Assembly: GCF_000746825.1 (NCBI RefSeq)
Contig: NZ_JQIV01000006.1
Location: forward strand, 2,346,501-2,410,500
Direction: 5' to 3'
DNA from: Carnobacterium inhibens subsp. inhibens DSM 13024
Lineage (GTDB): Bacteria > Bacillota > Bacilli > Lactobacillales > Carnobacteriaceae
Length of the DNA stretch: 64,000 bases
Below the pieces are notes generated by a model. It was not told the DNA's origin, did not search any database, and worked only from the letters and a program-made list of their open reading frames with translations. The stretch's first letter is position 1; the number at the start of each line of letters is the position of its first letter. This document shows positions 44,530-54,821 of the stretch, one piece after another. A program made the translations under genes and the position numbers.

Positions 44530-45453
44530 TTAACGATTTTTTTGTTGTTTCCCAGCATTTCTGCCACGAGCATTTGTTTTAACTGAAGATCCTGTTAAAG
44601 CGGTAGATTGTTGGTTAACAGGTTCAGCTTGTTTAATTGTCCGTTTTGGTTTTACCGGGCGTTTTTTAGCTTCTGCTTCAACTTGTGCTTTTATTCTTGG
44701 TTTAAAGATAAAGTTTGTAATAATTGTTTGGAAAACAGCGAAGATTCCTCCAACGAACCAGTACAATCCTAAACCAGCAGGAGATGTGAATGAGACCATT
44801 AAAATCATGATTGGACTGACATACATCATTGTACGCATTTGTTTCTTTTGTTCTTCTGGAAGACCAATCATAGAAACATATGATTGAACAAAGTAAACTG
44901 CACCAGCTGCAATAGCAAGAGCTATATTTTGATTACCCAAGCTAAAACCTAAGAAAGTACTGTTACTGATTTCTCCAGATAAATTGATTGCTTGGAACAT
45001 AGCAGTAAAGATAGGCATTTGAATCAACAATGGCAAGCATCCAATGCCACCTAACATACTCATGTTATTGTCTTTATATAAGCTCATTAATTCTTGTTGT
45101 GCAGCAGCTTTTTCTTCAGGTGTAACAGCTGCTTTTTGTTTTTTCTGAACTTCTTCCATTTCTGGTTTGATTAAAGCCATTTTTTCTTGTTGAATAATTG
45201 ATTTTTTAGATTGGTTTAGATTTAATGGTAAAATAATCAAACGAACGATCAATGTGATAGCAATAATAGCTAATCCATAACTACCATTAAACAAATTAGC
45301 AAGCTGTATGATTATCTGTTGAGTAGGAACCACTAAAAATTCATAAATCAAACCACTGGGGTTTCCATCTGAGTCATGTGCCATACACCCTGACAAAAAT
45401 ACCACAACGCTTAAAAGCGCTCCTGATAAAAATAATTTCTTTAAATTCTTCAT
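44530..45453 (-). CDS. yidC: Membrane protein insertase YidC/OxaA (lipoprotein form)
   Basis: Inserts and folds membrane proteins with or without Sec. 307 residues; lipoprotein signal with Cys23 (FLSGC), five hydrophobic segments including QMPIFTAMFQAI, and a strongly basic C-tail that may bind ribosomes, as in YidC2-type paralogues. The signal peptide and basic tail suggest the SpoIIIJ/YidC2 class. rnpA is not adjacent, so this may be the second copy. Confidence 0.93.
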   Translation of the reverse strand: MKNLKKLFLSGALLSVVVFLSGCMAHDSDGNPSGLIYEFLVVPTQQIIIQLANLFNGSYGLAIIAITLIVRLIILPLNLNQSKKSIIQQEKMALIKPEMEEVQKKQKAAVTPEEKAAAQQELMSLYKDNNMSMLGGIGCLPLLIQMPIFTAMFQAINLSGEISNSTFLGFSLGNQNIALAIAAGAVYFVQSYVSMIGLPEEQKKQMRTMMYVSPIMILMVSFTSPAGLGLYWFVGGIFAVFQTIITNFIFKPRIKAQVEAEAKKRPVKPKRTIKQAEPVNQQSTALTGSSVKTNARGRNAGKQQKNR

Positions 45454-45521
45454 TGTTCACAATCCTTCATTTTTATTAAATTAAGTAACGTTACCTACTA
45501 TACAGGATTAGTGTAGGGTTT

Positions 45522-45797
45522 TCAATTGCTTATTGTAAACTTATCTCTATTCGGTATTGAAGTGAGCTCCTCAATAGTTATAGAATCAACTCTGCCGCTT
45601 GGTGAAGGCGAATTTCTTATTTTTTCTATAAATTGGTCGATTTTTTCTGGTTCACCATTAGCTTCTATATATACACTTCCATCTGATTCATTACGGACAA
45701 TGCCATAAACGCCTATTTGATCAGCTGTCAATTTTGTCATATAGCGAAAGCCAACACCTTGTACAAGTCCGGTTACTTGTATAGAAACTTTTTTCAT
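45522..45797 (-). CDS. Acylphosphatase
   Basis: 91 residues from ATG 45797, which follows TGGAGGG. Family signature VTGLVQGVGFRYMTKLTAD with catalytic Arg, and catalytic Asn in GIVRNESDGSVYIEANG. Hydrolyses acyl-phosphates such as acetyl phosphate; physiological role unclear. The frame extends upstream to a second well-placed start at 45893 (GAGGAGG six nt before), giving a 123-residue form with a 32-residue N-terminal extension. Confidence 0.9.
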   Translation of the reverse strand: MKKVSIQVTGLVQGVGFRYMTKLTADQIGVYGIVRNESDGSVYIEANGEPEKIDQFIEKIRNSPSPSGRVDSITIEELTSIPNRDKFTISN

Positions 45798-46111
45798 ATC
45801 TATCCCTCCATTTTGGGTGTTATCATTTAACGGCTCTAATGAATTATTGATTGGAAAAAGAAACTTTTTGACTGTTGATAAGAACGAGTTCATACTATTC
45901 CTCCTCATTTCCAAATCATTATGCCTGTTTAGTTTATTTTAACGATTGCACTAAACTTGGTCAATCATTCTTTAGTCTGAATTTTATAAAAATAGGAGAA
46001 CATACTTTTGGTTTTGTTGCATTGAGTATAGAGATAACTTACAATGATTGTACAGTATTTAGTAGGATAATAAGAAATTATAAGCTGTTTTAAGTAAAGA
46101 AAGGAATTACC

Positions 46112-48187
46112 ATGAAGACATTAATTATCGCTGAAAAACCGAGTGTAGGTAAAGAGATTGCAAGGGTATTAGGTGCAACACAAAAAAGTAAAACATTTAT
46201 TGAAGGAAAAGACGTCATTGTTACCTGGGCGTTAGGTCATCTATTAGGATTAAAAATGCCTGAAGAATATAAAAGTGAATGGGCAACATGGGATTTGAAC
46301 ACTTTGCCATTAGTTCCAGAAAAAATGCTGACTAAGCCTTTAAAAAATACAAGTGGTCAGTTAAAAGCAATCAAGCAGCTGGCTAATCGAAAAGATGTTG
46401 GGTCAGCAGTGATTGCTACGGATGCTGGACGCGAAGGGGAATTGGTTGCACGATGGATATTAGAGTATGTTCATTTTAATAAACCAGTAAAAAGACTTTG
46501 GATTTCTTCGCAAACTGATAAGGCCATTAAGGATGGTTTTAAGAACCTTCAACCTAGTGAAAAGTATACTAACTTATATGAATCCGCTGTTGCTCGTTCT
46601 GAAGCAGATTGGTTAATTGGTTTAAATGTCACGAGAGCATTGACAGTCAAGTATCAAGATAATTTATCGGCTGGAAGAGTTCAAACGCCAACATTGGCTA
46701 TGGTAAGAAAGCAAGAAGCAAAAATTGCATCTTTTGTTCCAGAAACGTATTATACGGTCCAATTGATGATGGATGGAAAAAGAGCCTCATTAAAAAGCGG
46801 AGCTCCTCATAAATATACTAAACGCGAAGAAGCTGAAAATTTAGTAGCTTCGCTAAAAAACAAGCCGATAGTTGTAGTAGATGTAAAAGAAAAGCAATCC
46901 ATACAGCAAGCGCCATTGCCATATGATTTAACTGAACTTCAACGTGAAGCCAACCAACGCTATCAGTTTTCAGCAAAGAAAACATTGAGCTTGATGCAAA
47001 CTTTATACGAACGTCATAAAGTGCTGTCTTATCCAAGGACAGATTCTAAATACTTAACTCAAGATATGTTAGGAACAATGAAAGAAAGAGTAATGGCAAT
47101 TCAAGGATTTGCTCCGGATGATGTAAAAAAAATTCTTAAAAATGGTGCTCAAGTAACTTTGAAAAGTATTTTTAATACTTCAAAAGTGACAGATCATCAC
47201 GGCATCATTCCAACTGAAGAACGTCCGCGACCAGAAAAAATGGAAGCAGATGAACTGAAAATATATCGGATGGTTGTTGAACGGTTTATTGGGTTGTTTT
47301 TACCAGCTTATAAAGTATCTAAGACAACCATTGTATTTTCAGCTGAAGATATTTTATTTCATTTGCAACAAGAAGTTGTGCTGGAAAAAGGATGGAAGAA
47401 AGACATTCAGAAACTAGAAGGAAATGATTATCAGTTAAATGAACAATTCAACAGTCCGGTTTATACCATCCAAAAACAACTCACAGAAGCCCCAGCTCGT
47501 CTTTCAGAAGGTGCTCTTCTACAAAATATGGAAAATAATGGATTAGGTACACCTGCTACTCGTGCAGAAATCATTGAAAAACTCATTAGTAGTGATTTAA
47601 TGGAACGTACTCAAAATAAATTGAGTACAACTCCTAAAGGCCAGCAACTACTAACATTAGTCAATCCAGCATTAGTGACTCCAGAACTGACAAGTAAATG
47701 GGAAAAATCTTTAGAAGAAATTGCAAAAGGCATCTTGAGAAAAGAAGAATTTTTAACACAAATAAAAAAAGAAACAGCTCGATTAGTAACTGAGATCAAA
47801 AACAGCACGCAAACCTATAAAGATCATTCTCTAACCAGTAAAATTTGCCCAGATTGTGGTGAATTATTGAAAGAACGTAATGGACGTGATGGGAAAGTGT
47901 TGGTTTGCAGTAGTTCTACTTGTTCTTACAGACGCAGAAAAGATCCAAAACTATCCAATCATCGATGTGCACAGTGCCACCGTAAAATGGAGATTCATGA
48001 AGGTAAAACTGGGAAATACTTCAAATGCAAATATTGTAATGTGACTGAAAAGATTGAAGGGAAAAACAGTAAGAAACCAAGTAAACATGAAACAAAAAAA
48101 TTAATGAAAAAAATTAATCAGCAAGAGGAAGAAGCGGAAAGTCCTTTGGCTTTAGCGATGAAAGCAGCGTTGGAGAAAAAAGGATAA
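46112..48187 (+). CDS. topB: DNA topoisomerase III
   Basis: Type IA topoisomerase that decatenates DNA via single-strand passage. 691 residues with the Toprim start MKTLIIAEKPSVGKEIARVLG, TDAGREGEL, catalytic Tyr in YPRTDSKYL (near 309), and two C-terminal zinc ribbons (CPDCGEL...CSSSTC; CAQCHRK...CKYCN). AAAGGAATTA precedes the ATG. Single gene with terminator. Confidence 0.95.
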   Translation: MKTLIIAEKPSVGKEIARVLGATQKSKTFIEGKDVIVTWALGHLLGLKMPEEYKSEWATWDLNTLPLVPEKMLTKPLKNTSGQLKAIKQLANRKDVGSAVIATDAGREGELVARWILEYVHFNKPVKRLWISSQTDKAIKDGFKNLQPSEKYTNLYESAVARSEADWLIGLNVTRALTVKYQDNLSAGRVQTPTLAMVRKQEAKIASFVPETYYTVQLMMDGKRASLKSGAPHKYTKREEAENLVASLKNKPIVVVDVKEKQSIQQAPLPYDLTELQREANQRYQFSAKKTLSLMQTLYERHKVLSYPRTDSKYLTQDMLGTMKERVMAIQGFAPDDVKKILKNGAQVTLKSIFNTSKVTDHHGIIPTEERPRPEKMEADELKIYRMVVERFIGLFLPAYKVSKTTIVFSAEDILFHLQQEVVLEKGWKKDIQKLEGNDYQLNEQFNSPVYTIQKQLTEAPARLSEGALLQNMENNGLGTPATRAEIIEKLISSDLMERTQNKLSTTPKGQQLLTLVNPALVTPELTSKWEKSLEEIAKGILRKEEFLTQIKKETARLVTEIKNSTQTYKDHSLTSKICPDCGELLKERNGRDGKVLVCSSSTCSYRRRKDPKLSNHRCAQCHRKMEIHEGKTGKYFKCKYCNVTEKIEGKNSKKPSKHETKKLMKKINQQEEEAESPLALAMKAALEKKG

Positions 48188-48203
48188 CTAAAATATTCCA
48201 TGT

Positions 48204-48252
48204 GAAAAAGGATGAGGGAAGGCAATAAAGAATGTCTGCCTCATCCTTTTAC
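48204..48252 (+). terminator. Intrinsic terminator of topB
   Basis: AAAAGGATGAGG pairs with CCTCATCCTTTT around a 21-nt loop; short T run. Confidence 0.75.
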
Positions 48253-48315
48253 TGCATTTCGTTTACAGCTTATTTTGTGTATAATTAAAAGGAATTATAA
48301 GGAGGAAAGAAAACC

Positions 48316-50658
48316 GTGGCAAGTAAAAAAAAGAATACTACAGCTAAAAAGAACGCAAATTATCGTCATTCATTTGAAATTATTGGATTGATTTTTATTA
48401 TTTTAAGTATTTTTTCAGTTTCGCAAACAGGTTTTGCGGGTATTTTTAGTGCGAATTTATTTCGTTTTTTTGTAGGGAATACATTTACTATTGCAGCAAT
48501 CTTGATTGGAATCTATGGGCTTTACCTTATATTTAAAGGGAAAGAACCTCCTTTTAAAAATAAACGAATTGCAGGTTTTTTACTCATTTACAGCAGTTTG
48601 TTATTAGTCCAGCATGCTCGTTTATTTGCACCTATTATTCATGCGGATATGAACGTTATTTCTGCTACTTTCCGTTTCTTTATGATCGATATGGTGAATA
48701 ATGAGATTACACAATCTCTTGGTGGAGGAATGATTGGAGCTGTTTTTTACGCAGCTAGTTATTTTTTATTTTCTCAATGGGGAACTTATTTTATAGCAGG
48801 GCTTAGTTGTTTTTTTGGAATCTTTTTATTATTTCAATTATCCTTTAAAACATTCCTAAAAAAAATAGGGAATGGACTTATGATTGGTTGGCAAAAAATC
48901 AAAATACACTTATCGGAATTGAAAACAATTATCTTGAAAAAACGAAGCGAGTCAAAAGAATCTACTAAAAATGAACCTCAAAAAAAGGTTAAGAAAGAAA
49001 AAATAAATACTGTTAAAGCTGTACCCAATGTTAAAGAAGAACAAACTACTCAAAAAGAGAAGAATGAGCAATTGCAATTGGAAATTGAGAATTACCAAAA
49101 CCGTGTTAAGAAACCTGCTGTCGATGAAGCGAAAGCAATTAGTGCAGAGACAGATGACCATGATGGAGAACCTATTGATTTTGAGATAGGAGCTGAGAAA
49201 GAAAATAAGGATTATCAATTACCACCTTCTCATTTATTAAACGAAATCCCCCAAAATGACCAAACAAATGAATACGCGATTATCCAAAAAAATGTTAAGA
49301 AATTAGAAGATACTTTTCAAAGTTTTGGGGTAGATGCAAAAGTTATCAAAGCAAATTTAGGACCCGCCGTAACAAAATATGAAGTCCAACCAGCAATTGG
49401 GGTGAAAGTAAGTAAGATCGTTAGTCTCAGCGATGATATTGCATTGGCATTAGCGGCAAAAGATATTCGGATAGAAGCTCCGATACCCGGCAAGTCTTTT
49501 ATTGGAATAGAAGTTCCAAATAGTGAAGTGAGTTTAGTTTCCTTTAGAGATGTTATCGAAGGTCAGGTCCATAATAAAGAAAAGCTGTTAGAAGTACCAC
49601 TTGGAAGAGATATAACCGGCAGTATTGCTATGGCTGATTTAGCTAAAATGCCTCATTTACTTGTAGCGGGATCTACAGGAAGTGGAAAATCAGTTTGTAT
49701 CAATGGAATCATTACTAGTTTGTTGATGAAAGCTAAACCGAACGAAGTAAAATTGATGATGATAGACCCTAAGATGGTGGAATTAAATGTCTATAATGGA
49801 ATTCCACATCTACTAACACCTGTCGTGACTAATCCCAAAAAAGCAGCACAAGCTTTGCAAAAAGTCGTTGCGGAAATGGAAAGAAGATACGAACTATTTG
49901 CTGCTAGCGGGATGCGAAATATTACTGGATACAATCAATACTTACAAACACATAATCAAGAAAATGGCGAAAATTATCCAACATTACCATTTATCGTGGT
50001 GATTGTTGATGAGCTAGCTGACTTAATGATGGTAGCTAGTAACGAAGTCGAAGATGCGATCATTCGTTTAGCGCAAATGGCTCGGGCTGCTGGAATTCAT
50101 ATGATCTTAGCAACTCAAAGGCCAAGTGTAGACGTTATCACGGGCATTATTAAAGCAAATGTTCCTTCACGGATTGCTTTTGCAGTTTCCAGCGGTGTTG
50201 ATTCGAGAACGATAATTGACGGCAGTGGAGCAGAAAAATTATTAGGTAGAGGAGACATGTTATTCTTGCCAATGGGCGAAAATAAACCGGTTCGTGTACA
50301 GGGTGCATTTATTTCTGATGAAGAGGTTGAACATATTGTGACATTTGTAACTGATCAACAAGGCGCAAATTATGTTGAAGAGATGATGCCTACAGAGGAA
50401 ACTAAAGCTGCAGAAAGTGATGTCGAAGATGAAGTATATGAGGACGCAGTGGCTTTGATCGTTGAAATGCAGACGGCAAGCATCTCTTTATTGCAACGAC
50501 GTTTTAGAATCGGCTATAATCGAGCAGCTCGTCTGATCGATGAAATGGAGATGCGAGGCATAGTTGGCCCTTCAGAAGGCAGTAAGCCTCGTAAGGTGAA
50601 TATCACTCACGTTCCTGGCGACGAGCAGTTAAATGAATCAGAAATAGAACAATATTAA
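48316..50658 (+). CDS. ftsK: FtsK/SpoIIIE family DNA translocase
   Basis: Septum-associated DNA pump that clears chromosome from the closing septum. 780 residues: about four N-terminal membrane segments (20-190), a charged linker (about 210-310), motor with Walker [12 protein letters not shown] and Walker [15 protein letters not shown], and the C-terminal gamma winged helix ([19 protein letters not shown]) that reads SRS/KOPS-type DNA. GTG start with AAGGAGG upstream. Confidence 0.95.
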   Translation: MASKKKNTTAKKNANYRHSFEIIGLIFIILSIFSVSQTGFAGIFSANLFRFFVGNTFTIAAILIGIYGLYLIFKGKEPPFKNKRIAGFLLIYSSLLLVQHARLFAPIIHADMNVISATFRFFMIDMVNNEITQSLGGGMIGAVFYAASYFLFSQWGTYFIAGLSCFFGIFLLFQLSFKTFLKKIGNGLMIGWQKIKIHLSELKTIILKKRSESKESTKNEPQKKVKKEKINTVKAVPNVKEEQTTQKEKNEQLQLEIENYQNRVKKPAVDEAKAISAETDDHDGEPIDFEIGAEKENKDYQLPPSHLLNEIPQNDQTNEYAIIQKNVKKLEDTFQSFGVDAKVIKANLGPAVTKYEVQPAIGVKVSKIVSLSDDIALALAAKDIRIEAPIPGKSFIGIEVPNSEVSLVSFRDVIEGQVHNKEKLLEVPLGRDITGSIAMADLAKMPHLLVAGSTGSGKSVCINGIITSLLMKAKPNEVKLMMIDPKMVELNVYNGIPHLLTPVVTNPKKAAQALQKVVAEMERRYELFAASGMRNITGYNQYLQTHNQENGENYPTLPFIVVIVDELADLMMVASNEVEDAIIRLAQMARAAGIHMILATQRPSVDVITGIIKANVPSRIAFAVSSGVDSRTIIDGSGAEKLLGRGDMLFLPMGENKPVRVQGAFISDEEVEHIVTFVTDQQGANYVEEMMPTEETKAAESDVEDEVYEDAVALIVEMQTASISLLQRRFRIGYNRAARLIDEMEMRGIVGPSEGSKPRKVNITHVPGDEQLNESEIEQY

Positions 50659-50661
50659 TAA

Positions 50662-50706
50662 AGAACATCTGTTAATGAGCTACTCATTTAGCAGATGTTT
50701 TTTTTG
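50662..50706 (+). terminator. Intrinsic terminator of ftsK
   Basis: AACATCTG-TTAATGA pairs with TCATTTAGCAGATGTT (one bulge), then a T run. Confidence 0.85.
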
Positions 50707-50798
50707 GCATAGGTACTTTTTGTCAGTAATTAGACCTAAAGACATACGAAAATAGTTTTAATACATTAGAAATCAATTAAAAACTGAACATTTTTTAG

Positions 50799-50812
50799 CT
50801 AAAACGTTTTCA
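50799..50812 (+). promoter_or_regulatory. Candidate catabolite-response element upstream of the BMP lipoprotein gene
   Basis: CTAAAACGTTTTCA matches the cre consensus at 8 of 10 defined positions, with the right half perfect. It lies 40-50 nt before an extended -10 candidate TGGTACTAT (50849-50857). Upstream placement would allow activation or repression. Confidence 0.45.
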
Positions 50813-50919
50813 ACAATCATTTTTGTTGTTTATTTTTTAAAATAAAGATGGTACTATAAATGCGAGGATGAATTAATGAGAATTTGATTCATACTAAAAA
50901 ATTATTGGGGGTTTTTTGA

Positions 50920-51969
50920 GTGAAGAGTAGAAATTTTAAGAGTCTATTGACTCTGGGTCTATTATCAAGTTTAACATTGGCTGCATGTGGAGCTGATGAA
51001 GGAAGTGATAATGCTTCATCTTCAGGTTCAGGAGAAGATTATTCAATTGTTATGGTTACCGACGTAGGTGGAGTAGATGATAAATCATTTAACCAATCTG
51101 CTTGGGAAGGTATGGAAGCTTGGGGAGAAGAGCACAAACTTGAAAAAGGACCTGATGGATACAACTACATTCAATCAGATGAAGATTCTCAATTTGTTAC
51201 AAATTTAAATACTGCTGTAAATAATAATTTTGATTTGATTTTTGGGATTGGATTTAAATTAAAACCAGCAATGATAGACGTTGCTGAACAAAATCCAGAT
51301 CAAAACTTTGTTATTATTGATGAAACAATTGAAGCTGACAACGTTTCTTCTGTATTGTTTAAAGACCATGAAGCTGCATTTTTAGCTGGGGTTGCTGCCG
51401 CTGAAACAACTGAAACAGACCATGTTGGGTTCATCGGTGGACAACAAAGTGCTGTTATTGACCGTTTTGAAGCTGGTTTTGTAGCTGGTGTACAAGATGT
51501 TAATCCAGATATTAAAATTGATGTTGAGTATGCTGGATCATTCGGAGATGCTGCTCTTGGAAAACAATTAGCAGCTGCAATGTATAGTTCAGGAGCAGAT
51601 ATTATTTATCATGCATCTGGAGATACAGGTAATGGTGTGTTCTCAGAAGCTATCGACCGCATGAATTCTAATCCAGATCAAAAACTTTGGGTAATCGGAG
51701 TTGACCGTGATCAAACTGCTGAAGGTGAATACGATGGCGGAAACTTAACACTTACTTCAACACTTAAAGGTGTAGGACAAGCTGTTCAAGATATCGCAAA
51801 TGCATCAATGGAAGGCAACTTCCCAGGTGGAGAAATCAGTAACTTTGGTTTAGCTGAAGATAGCGTAGGCATTACTGAAGGGGCATTATCTGAAGACGTA
51901 ATCAAAACAGTTGAAGATTACAAACAACAAATTATTGATGGAACAATTACAGTTCCAGAAGCACCATAA
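50920..51969 (+). CDS. BMP family nucleoside-binding lipoprotein
   Basis: Solute-binding lipoprotein of 349 residues for nucleosides (BmpA/PnrA/Med family). Signal peptide with lipobox LAAC, Cys23; then IVMVTDVGGVDDKSFNQSAWEG, the family signature. GTG start. A terminator at 52014 separates it from the cognate ABC genes, so binding protein may be made in excess. It likely corresponds to B. subtilis NupN (YufN). Confidence 0.92.
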   Translation: MKSRNFKSLLTLGLLSSLTLAACGADEGSDNASSSGSGEDYSIVMVTDVGGVDDKSFNQSAWEGMEAWGEEHKLEKGPDGYNYIQSDEDSQFVTNLNTAVNNNFDLIFGIGFKLKPAMIDVAEQNPDQNFVIIDETIEADNVSSVLFKDHEAAFLAGVAAAETTETDHVGFIGGQQSAVIDRFEAGFVAGVQDVNPDIKIDVEYAGSFGDAALGKQLAAAMYSSGADIIYHASGDTGNGVFSEAIDRMNSNPDQKLWVIGVDRDQTAEGEYDGGNLTLTSTLKGVGQAVQDIANASMEGNFPGGEISNFGLAEDSVGITEGALSEDVIKTVEDYKQQIIDGTITVPEAP

Positions 51970-52013
51970 TTTAATTTATACCAAACAACTAGTTTAAGGA
52001 ATGAATAAAGATC

Positions 52014-52050
52014 AAAAGACCGGATACTTATATTCCGGTCTTTTCCTCTC
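52014..52050 (+). terminator. Intrinsic terminator after the BMP lipoprotein gene
   Basis: AAAAGACCGGA / TCCGGTCTTTT with a 9-nt loop. The T run is short, so partial readthrough into the ABC genes is possible. Confidence 0.8.
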
Positions 52051-52140
52051 TTTTGAGTTATCAAGATCAGTATGATCAAAACTATATTTTCTATTAAAAT
52101 TAAAAAAGAAAATTTGATAACTACTTGTCTGTAAAACAAC

Positions 52141-52146
52141 TATAAT
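52141..52146 (+). promoter_or_regulatory. Possible -10 element for the nucleoside ABC genes
   Basis: Perfect TATAAT 40 nt before the GTG of the ATPase gene. No good -35 at the right spacing, so support is weak. Confidence 0.35.
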
Positions 52147-52185
52147 GGATAATAGATTGAGCAAGAGAAAAGGAGTGAAACCATC

Positions 52186-53763
52186 GTGTCAGAATCAGTA
52201 AATGTCATTGAAATGAAGGGTATTACGAAGCAGTTTGGTACTTTCAAAGCGAATGACAATATTAATTTGCAGCTTAAAAAGGGAGAAATTCATGCTCTTT
52301 TAGGAGAAAATGGTGCAGGTAAATCCACTTTAATGAATATTCTTTCAGGGTTATTAGAACCTACTTCTGGAGAAATTCTGGTAAATGGACAGGTGGTAAA
52401 TATAAGTTCACCTAGTGCAGCAAACAAATTAGGTATTGGAATGGTTCATCAACATTTTATGTTAGTGAAAAAGTTTACCGTTACTGAAAATATTATTTTG
52501 GGAATGGAAAAAACTAAAAATGGTTTTTTAGATAGACATTCGGCTAAAAATGAAATAAAAGAATTGTCTGAAAAATACGGTTTATTAGTTGATCCTAGTG
52601 CAAAAGTTGAATCTATTTCAGTAGGAATGGAGCAAAGGGTAGAGATTTTAAAAACTCTTTATCGCGGAGCAGATATCTTAATATTTGATGAACCGACTGC
52701 AGTGTTGACTCCTCAAGAAATCGATGAATTGATAAATATTATGAGAGCCCTAACAAAAGAAGGCAAGTCGATCATCTTAATTACACATAAACTTGATGAA
52801 ATTAAAGCTGTTGCTGACCGTTGTACGGTTATCCGTCGTGGACAAAGTATTGATACGGTGGATGTTTCAACTACTTCTCCTCAAGAATTAGCAGATATGA
52901 TGGTTGGACGTTCAGTTTCCTTCAAAACACAAAAAAAGGCTTCGCAACCAAAAGAAACTGTTTTGTCTATCGAAAATCTTACAGTCAAAGAAAACCGTGG
53001 ATTAGATGCAGTTAAAGGATTAAGTTTAGAAGTTCGAGCTGGAGAAGTTGTGGGAATAGCCGGAATCGATGGAAATGGACAAAGTGAATTGATTCATGCA
53101 ATTACCGGATTAACAAAGACTGAAAGTGGGAAAATCACGCTAAACGGTGAAGAAATCCAAAATAAAACACCACGTAAAATTACAGAATTAGGGTTAGGAC
53201 ATATCCCTGAAGACCGTCATAAATATGGCTTAGTGTTGCCGATGTCATTAGAAGAAAATATAGCATTACAAACGTATTATAAAAAACCTTTAAGTAATCA
53301 TGGTATTTTAAATCAAAAAGAAATAAAGAACTTTGCAATAAAATTAATCGAAGAATTTGACGTGCGCACACAAAATGAAACAACACCTGCTGGATCATTA
53401 TCAGGTGGGAACCAACAAAAAGCTATTATTGCTAGAGAAATTAATCGTAACCCATCATTATTGATAGCTGCACAACCGACACGAGGACTTGATGTAGGAG
53501 CGATTGAATACATTCATTCACGTTTGATTGAGCAACGAGATAATGGAAAAGCCGTCTTGCTAATGAGTTTTGAACTAGATGAGATTTTAAATGTTTCTGA
53601 TCGAATCGCTGTTATGTATGAAGGCAATATCGTTGCAATTGTGAATCCTAAAGAAACAACTGAACAAGAGCTTGGTTTGTTAATGGCAGGGACTTCTCTC
53701 GAAAAAGCTCGTTCTCTGATCAAACAAGGAAATGGAAAGGAGGGTGTTCAAAGTGAATCATAA
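52186..53763 (+). CDS. nupO: Nucleoside ABC transporter ATP-binding protein, tandem domains
   Basis: 525 residues with two ATPase domains in one chain. The first has GENGAGKST and VGMEQR in place of a canonical signature. The second has GIDGNGQSE at its degenerate P-loop and LSGGNQQK as signature. Same layout as B. subtilis YufO/NupO and sugar-type RbsA. GTG start; 3' end overlaps the permease frame. Confidence 0.92.
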   Translation: MSESVNVIEMKGITKQFGTFKANDNINLQLKKGEIHALLGENGAGKSTLMNILSGLLEPTSGEILVNGQVVNISSPSAANKLGIGMVHQHFMLVKKFTVTENIILGMEKTKNGFLDRHSAKNEIKELSEKYGLLVDPSAKVESISVGMEQRVEILKTLYRGADILIFDEPTAVLTPQEIDELINIMRALTKEGKSIILITHKLDEIKAVADRCTVIRRGQSIDTVDVSTTSPQELADMMVGRSVSFKTQKKASQPKETVLSIENLTVKENRGLDAVKGLSLEVRAGEVVGIAGIDGNGQSELIHAITGLTKTESGKITLNGEEIQNKTPRKITELGLGHIPEDRHKYGLVLPMSLEENIALQTYYKKPLSNHGILNQKEIKNFAIKLIEEFDVRTQNETTPAGSLSGGNQQKAIIAREINRNPSLLIAAQPTRGLDVGAIEYIHSRLIEQRDNGKAVLLMSFELDEILNVSDRIAVMYEGNIVAIVNPKETTEQELGLLMAGTSLEKARSLIKQGNGKEGVQSES

Positions 53764-54820
53764 AAAAGATACATTGAACAATTTACTTGTGCCATTACTT
53801 TCTGTATTAATGGGATTTGTTCTGGGTGCAATTATTATGGTTATTTTTGGGTACGATCCAATTACTGGATATACAGCAATGATTAATGGTGCTTTTGGTT
53901 CATCCTTTTATATTGGTGAAACATTAAGACAAGCTACACCGCTTATTCTAACAGCATTAGGTTTTTCTGTAGCTTACAATGCAGGATTCTTTAACATTGG
54001 GGTTGCTGGACAGGCTTTGCTTGGTTGGTTATGTTCTGTATGGGTAGCTACTTCTTTTGCAAGCTTACCGGGTATCATTTTACTTCCCTTAAGCATTCTT
54101 GGTGGTGCTTTGGCTGGAGCTATTTGGGCTGGAATTGCTGGATTTTTAAGAGCTTACTTTAACACTAGTGAAGTTATTGTTACGATCATGTTGAACTATA
54201 CTGCTCTTTATACAACAAATTATTTGATTCGTAATGTTTTAACAGAATCAGCAGATGCAACAGCACGTATTCCAGAAGGAGCGAGTTTACGAGCTGGATG
54301 GATAACTGAATTAACAAGTAATTCTACTCTTCATACGGGTATATTTATTTCTTTAATTATGGCTGTAGTCGTTTGGTTCTTAATGAAAAAGACAACTACT
54401 GGATTTGAAATTAGAACTGTAGGGCTAAATCCTAGTGCTTCTGAATATGCTGGTATGAGTTCTAAACGTAATATCATTATTTCAATGTTAATCAGTGGTG
54501 GTTTGGCTGGTTTAGGTGGAGTAATGGAAGGTCTAGGAAACTTCCAAAATATCTTTACCCAAGGAGCAATGCCAACTATAGGATTTGATGGTATGGCAGT
54601 AGCTTTGTTAGGGTTAAGCAACCCCGTAGGTATTATTTTCTCAGCTATTCTGTTTGGAGCATTGAAAATTGGTGGAAACAGCATGCCGATGATTTCAGGT
54701 GTCCCAACCGAAGTTGTAGATATTGTAATAGCTTCTATTATTTTCTTCGTAGGGGCTAACTACTTGATTCGCTATTTTATCGATAAACGAGCTAGAGTAA
54801 ATAAAGGAGGAGTGAAATAA
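53753..54820 (+). CDS. nupP: Nucleoside ABC transporter permease NupP-like
   Basis: 355-residue permease with about eight to ten membrane helices (first at about 13-36) and the conserved cytoplasmic TVGLNPSASEYAGM. GTG at 53753 with AAAGGAGGG upstream is chosen over the open frame 21 nt earlier. It overlaps nupO by 11 nt and is followed 1 nt later by the second permease. Confidence 0.9.
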   Translation: MNHKKDTLNNLLVPLLSVLMGFVLGAIIMVIFGYDPITGYTAMINGAFGSSFYIGETLRQATPLILTALGFSVAYNAGFFNIGVAGQALLGWLCSVWVATSFASLPGIILLPLSILGGALAGAIWAGIAGFLRAYFNTSEVIVTIMLNYTALYTTNYLIRNVLTESADATARIPEGASLRAGWITELTSNSTLHTGIFISLIMAVVVWFLMKKTTTGFEIRTVGLNPSASEYAGMSSKRNIIISMLISGGLAGLGGVMEGLGNFQNIFTQGAMPTIGFDGMAVALLGLSNPVGIIFSAILFGALKIGGNSMPMISGVPTEVVDIVIASIIFFVGANYLIRYFIDKRARVNKGGVK

Positions 54821-54821
54821 G

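Noticed and set aside
45875-46093. 72-residue plus-strand ORF before topB
   Set aside because: No ribosome-binding site, antisense to the acylphosphatase upstream region, atypical composition.
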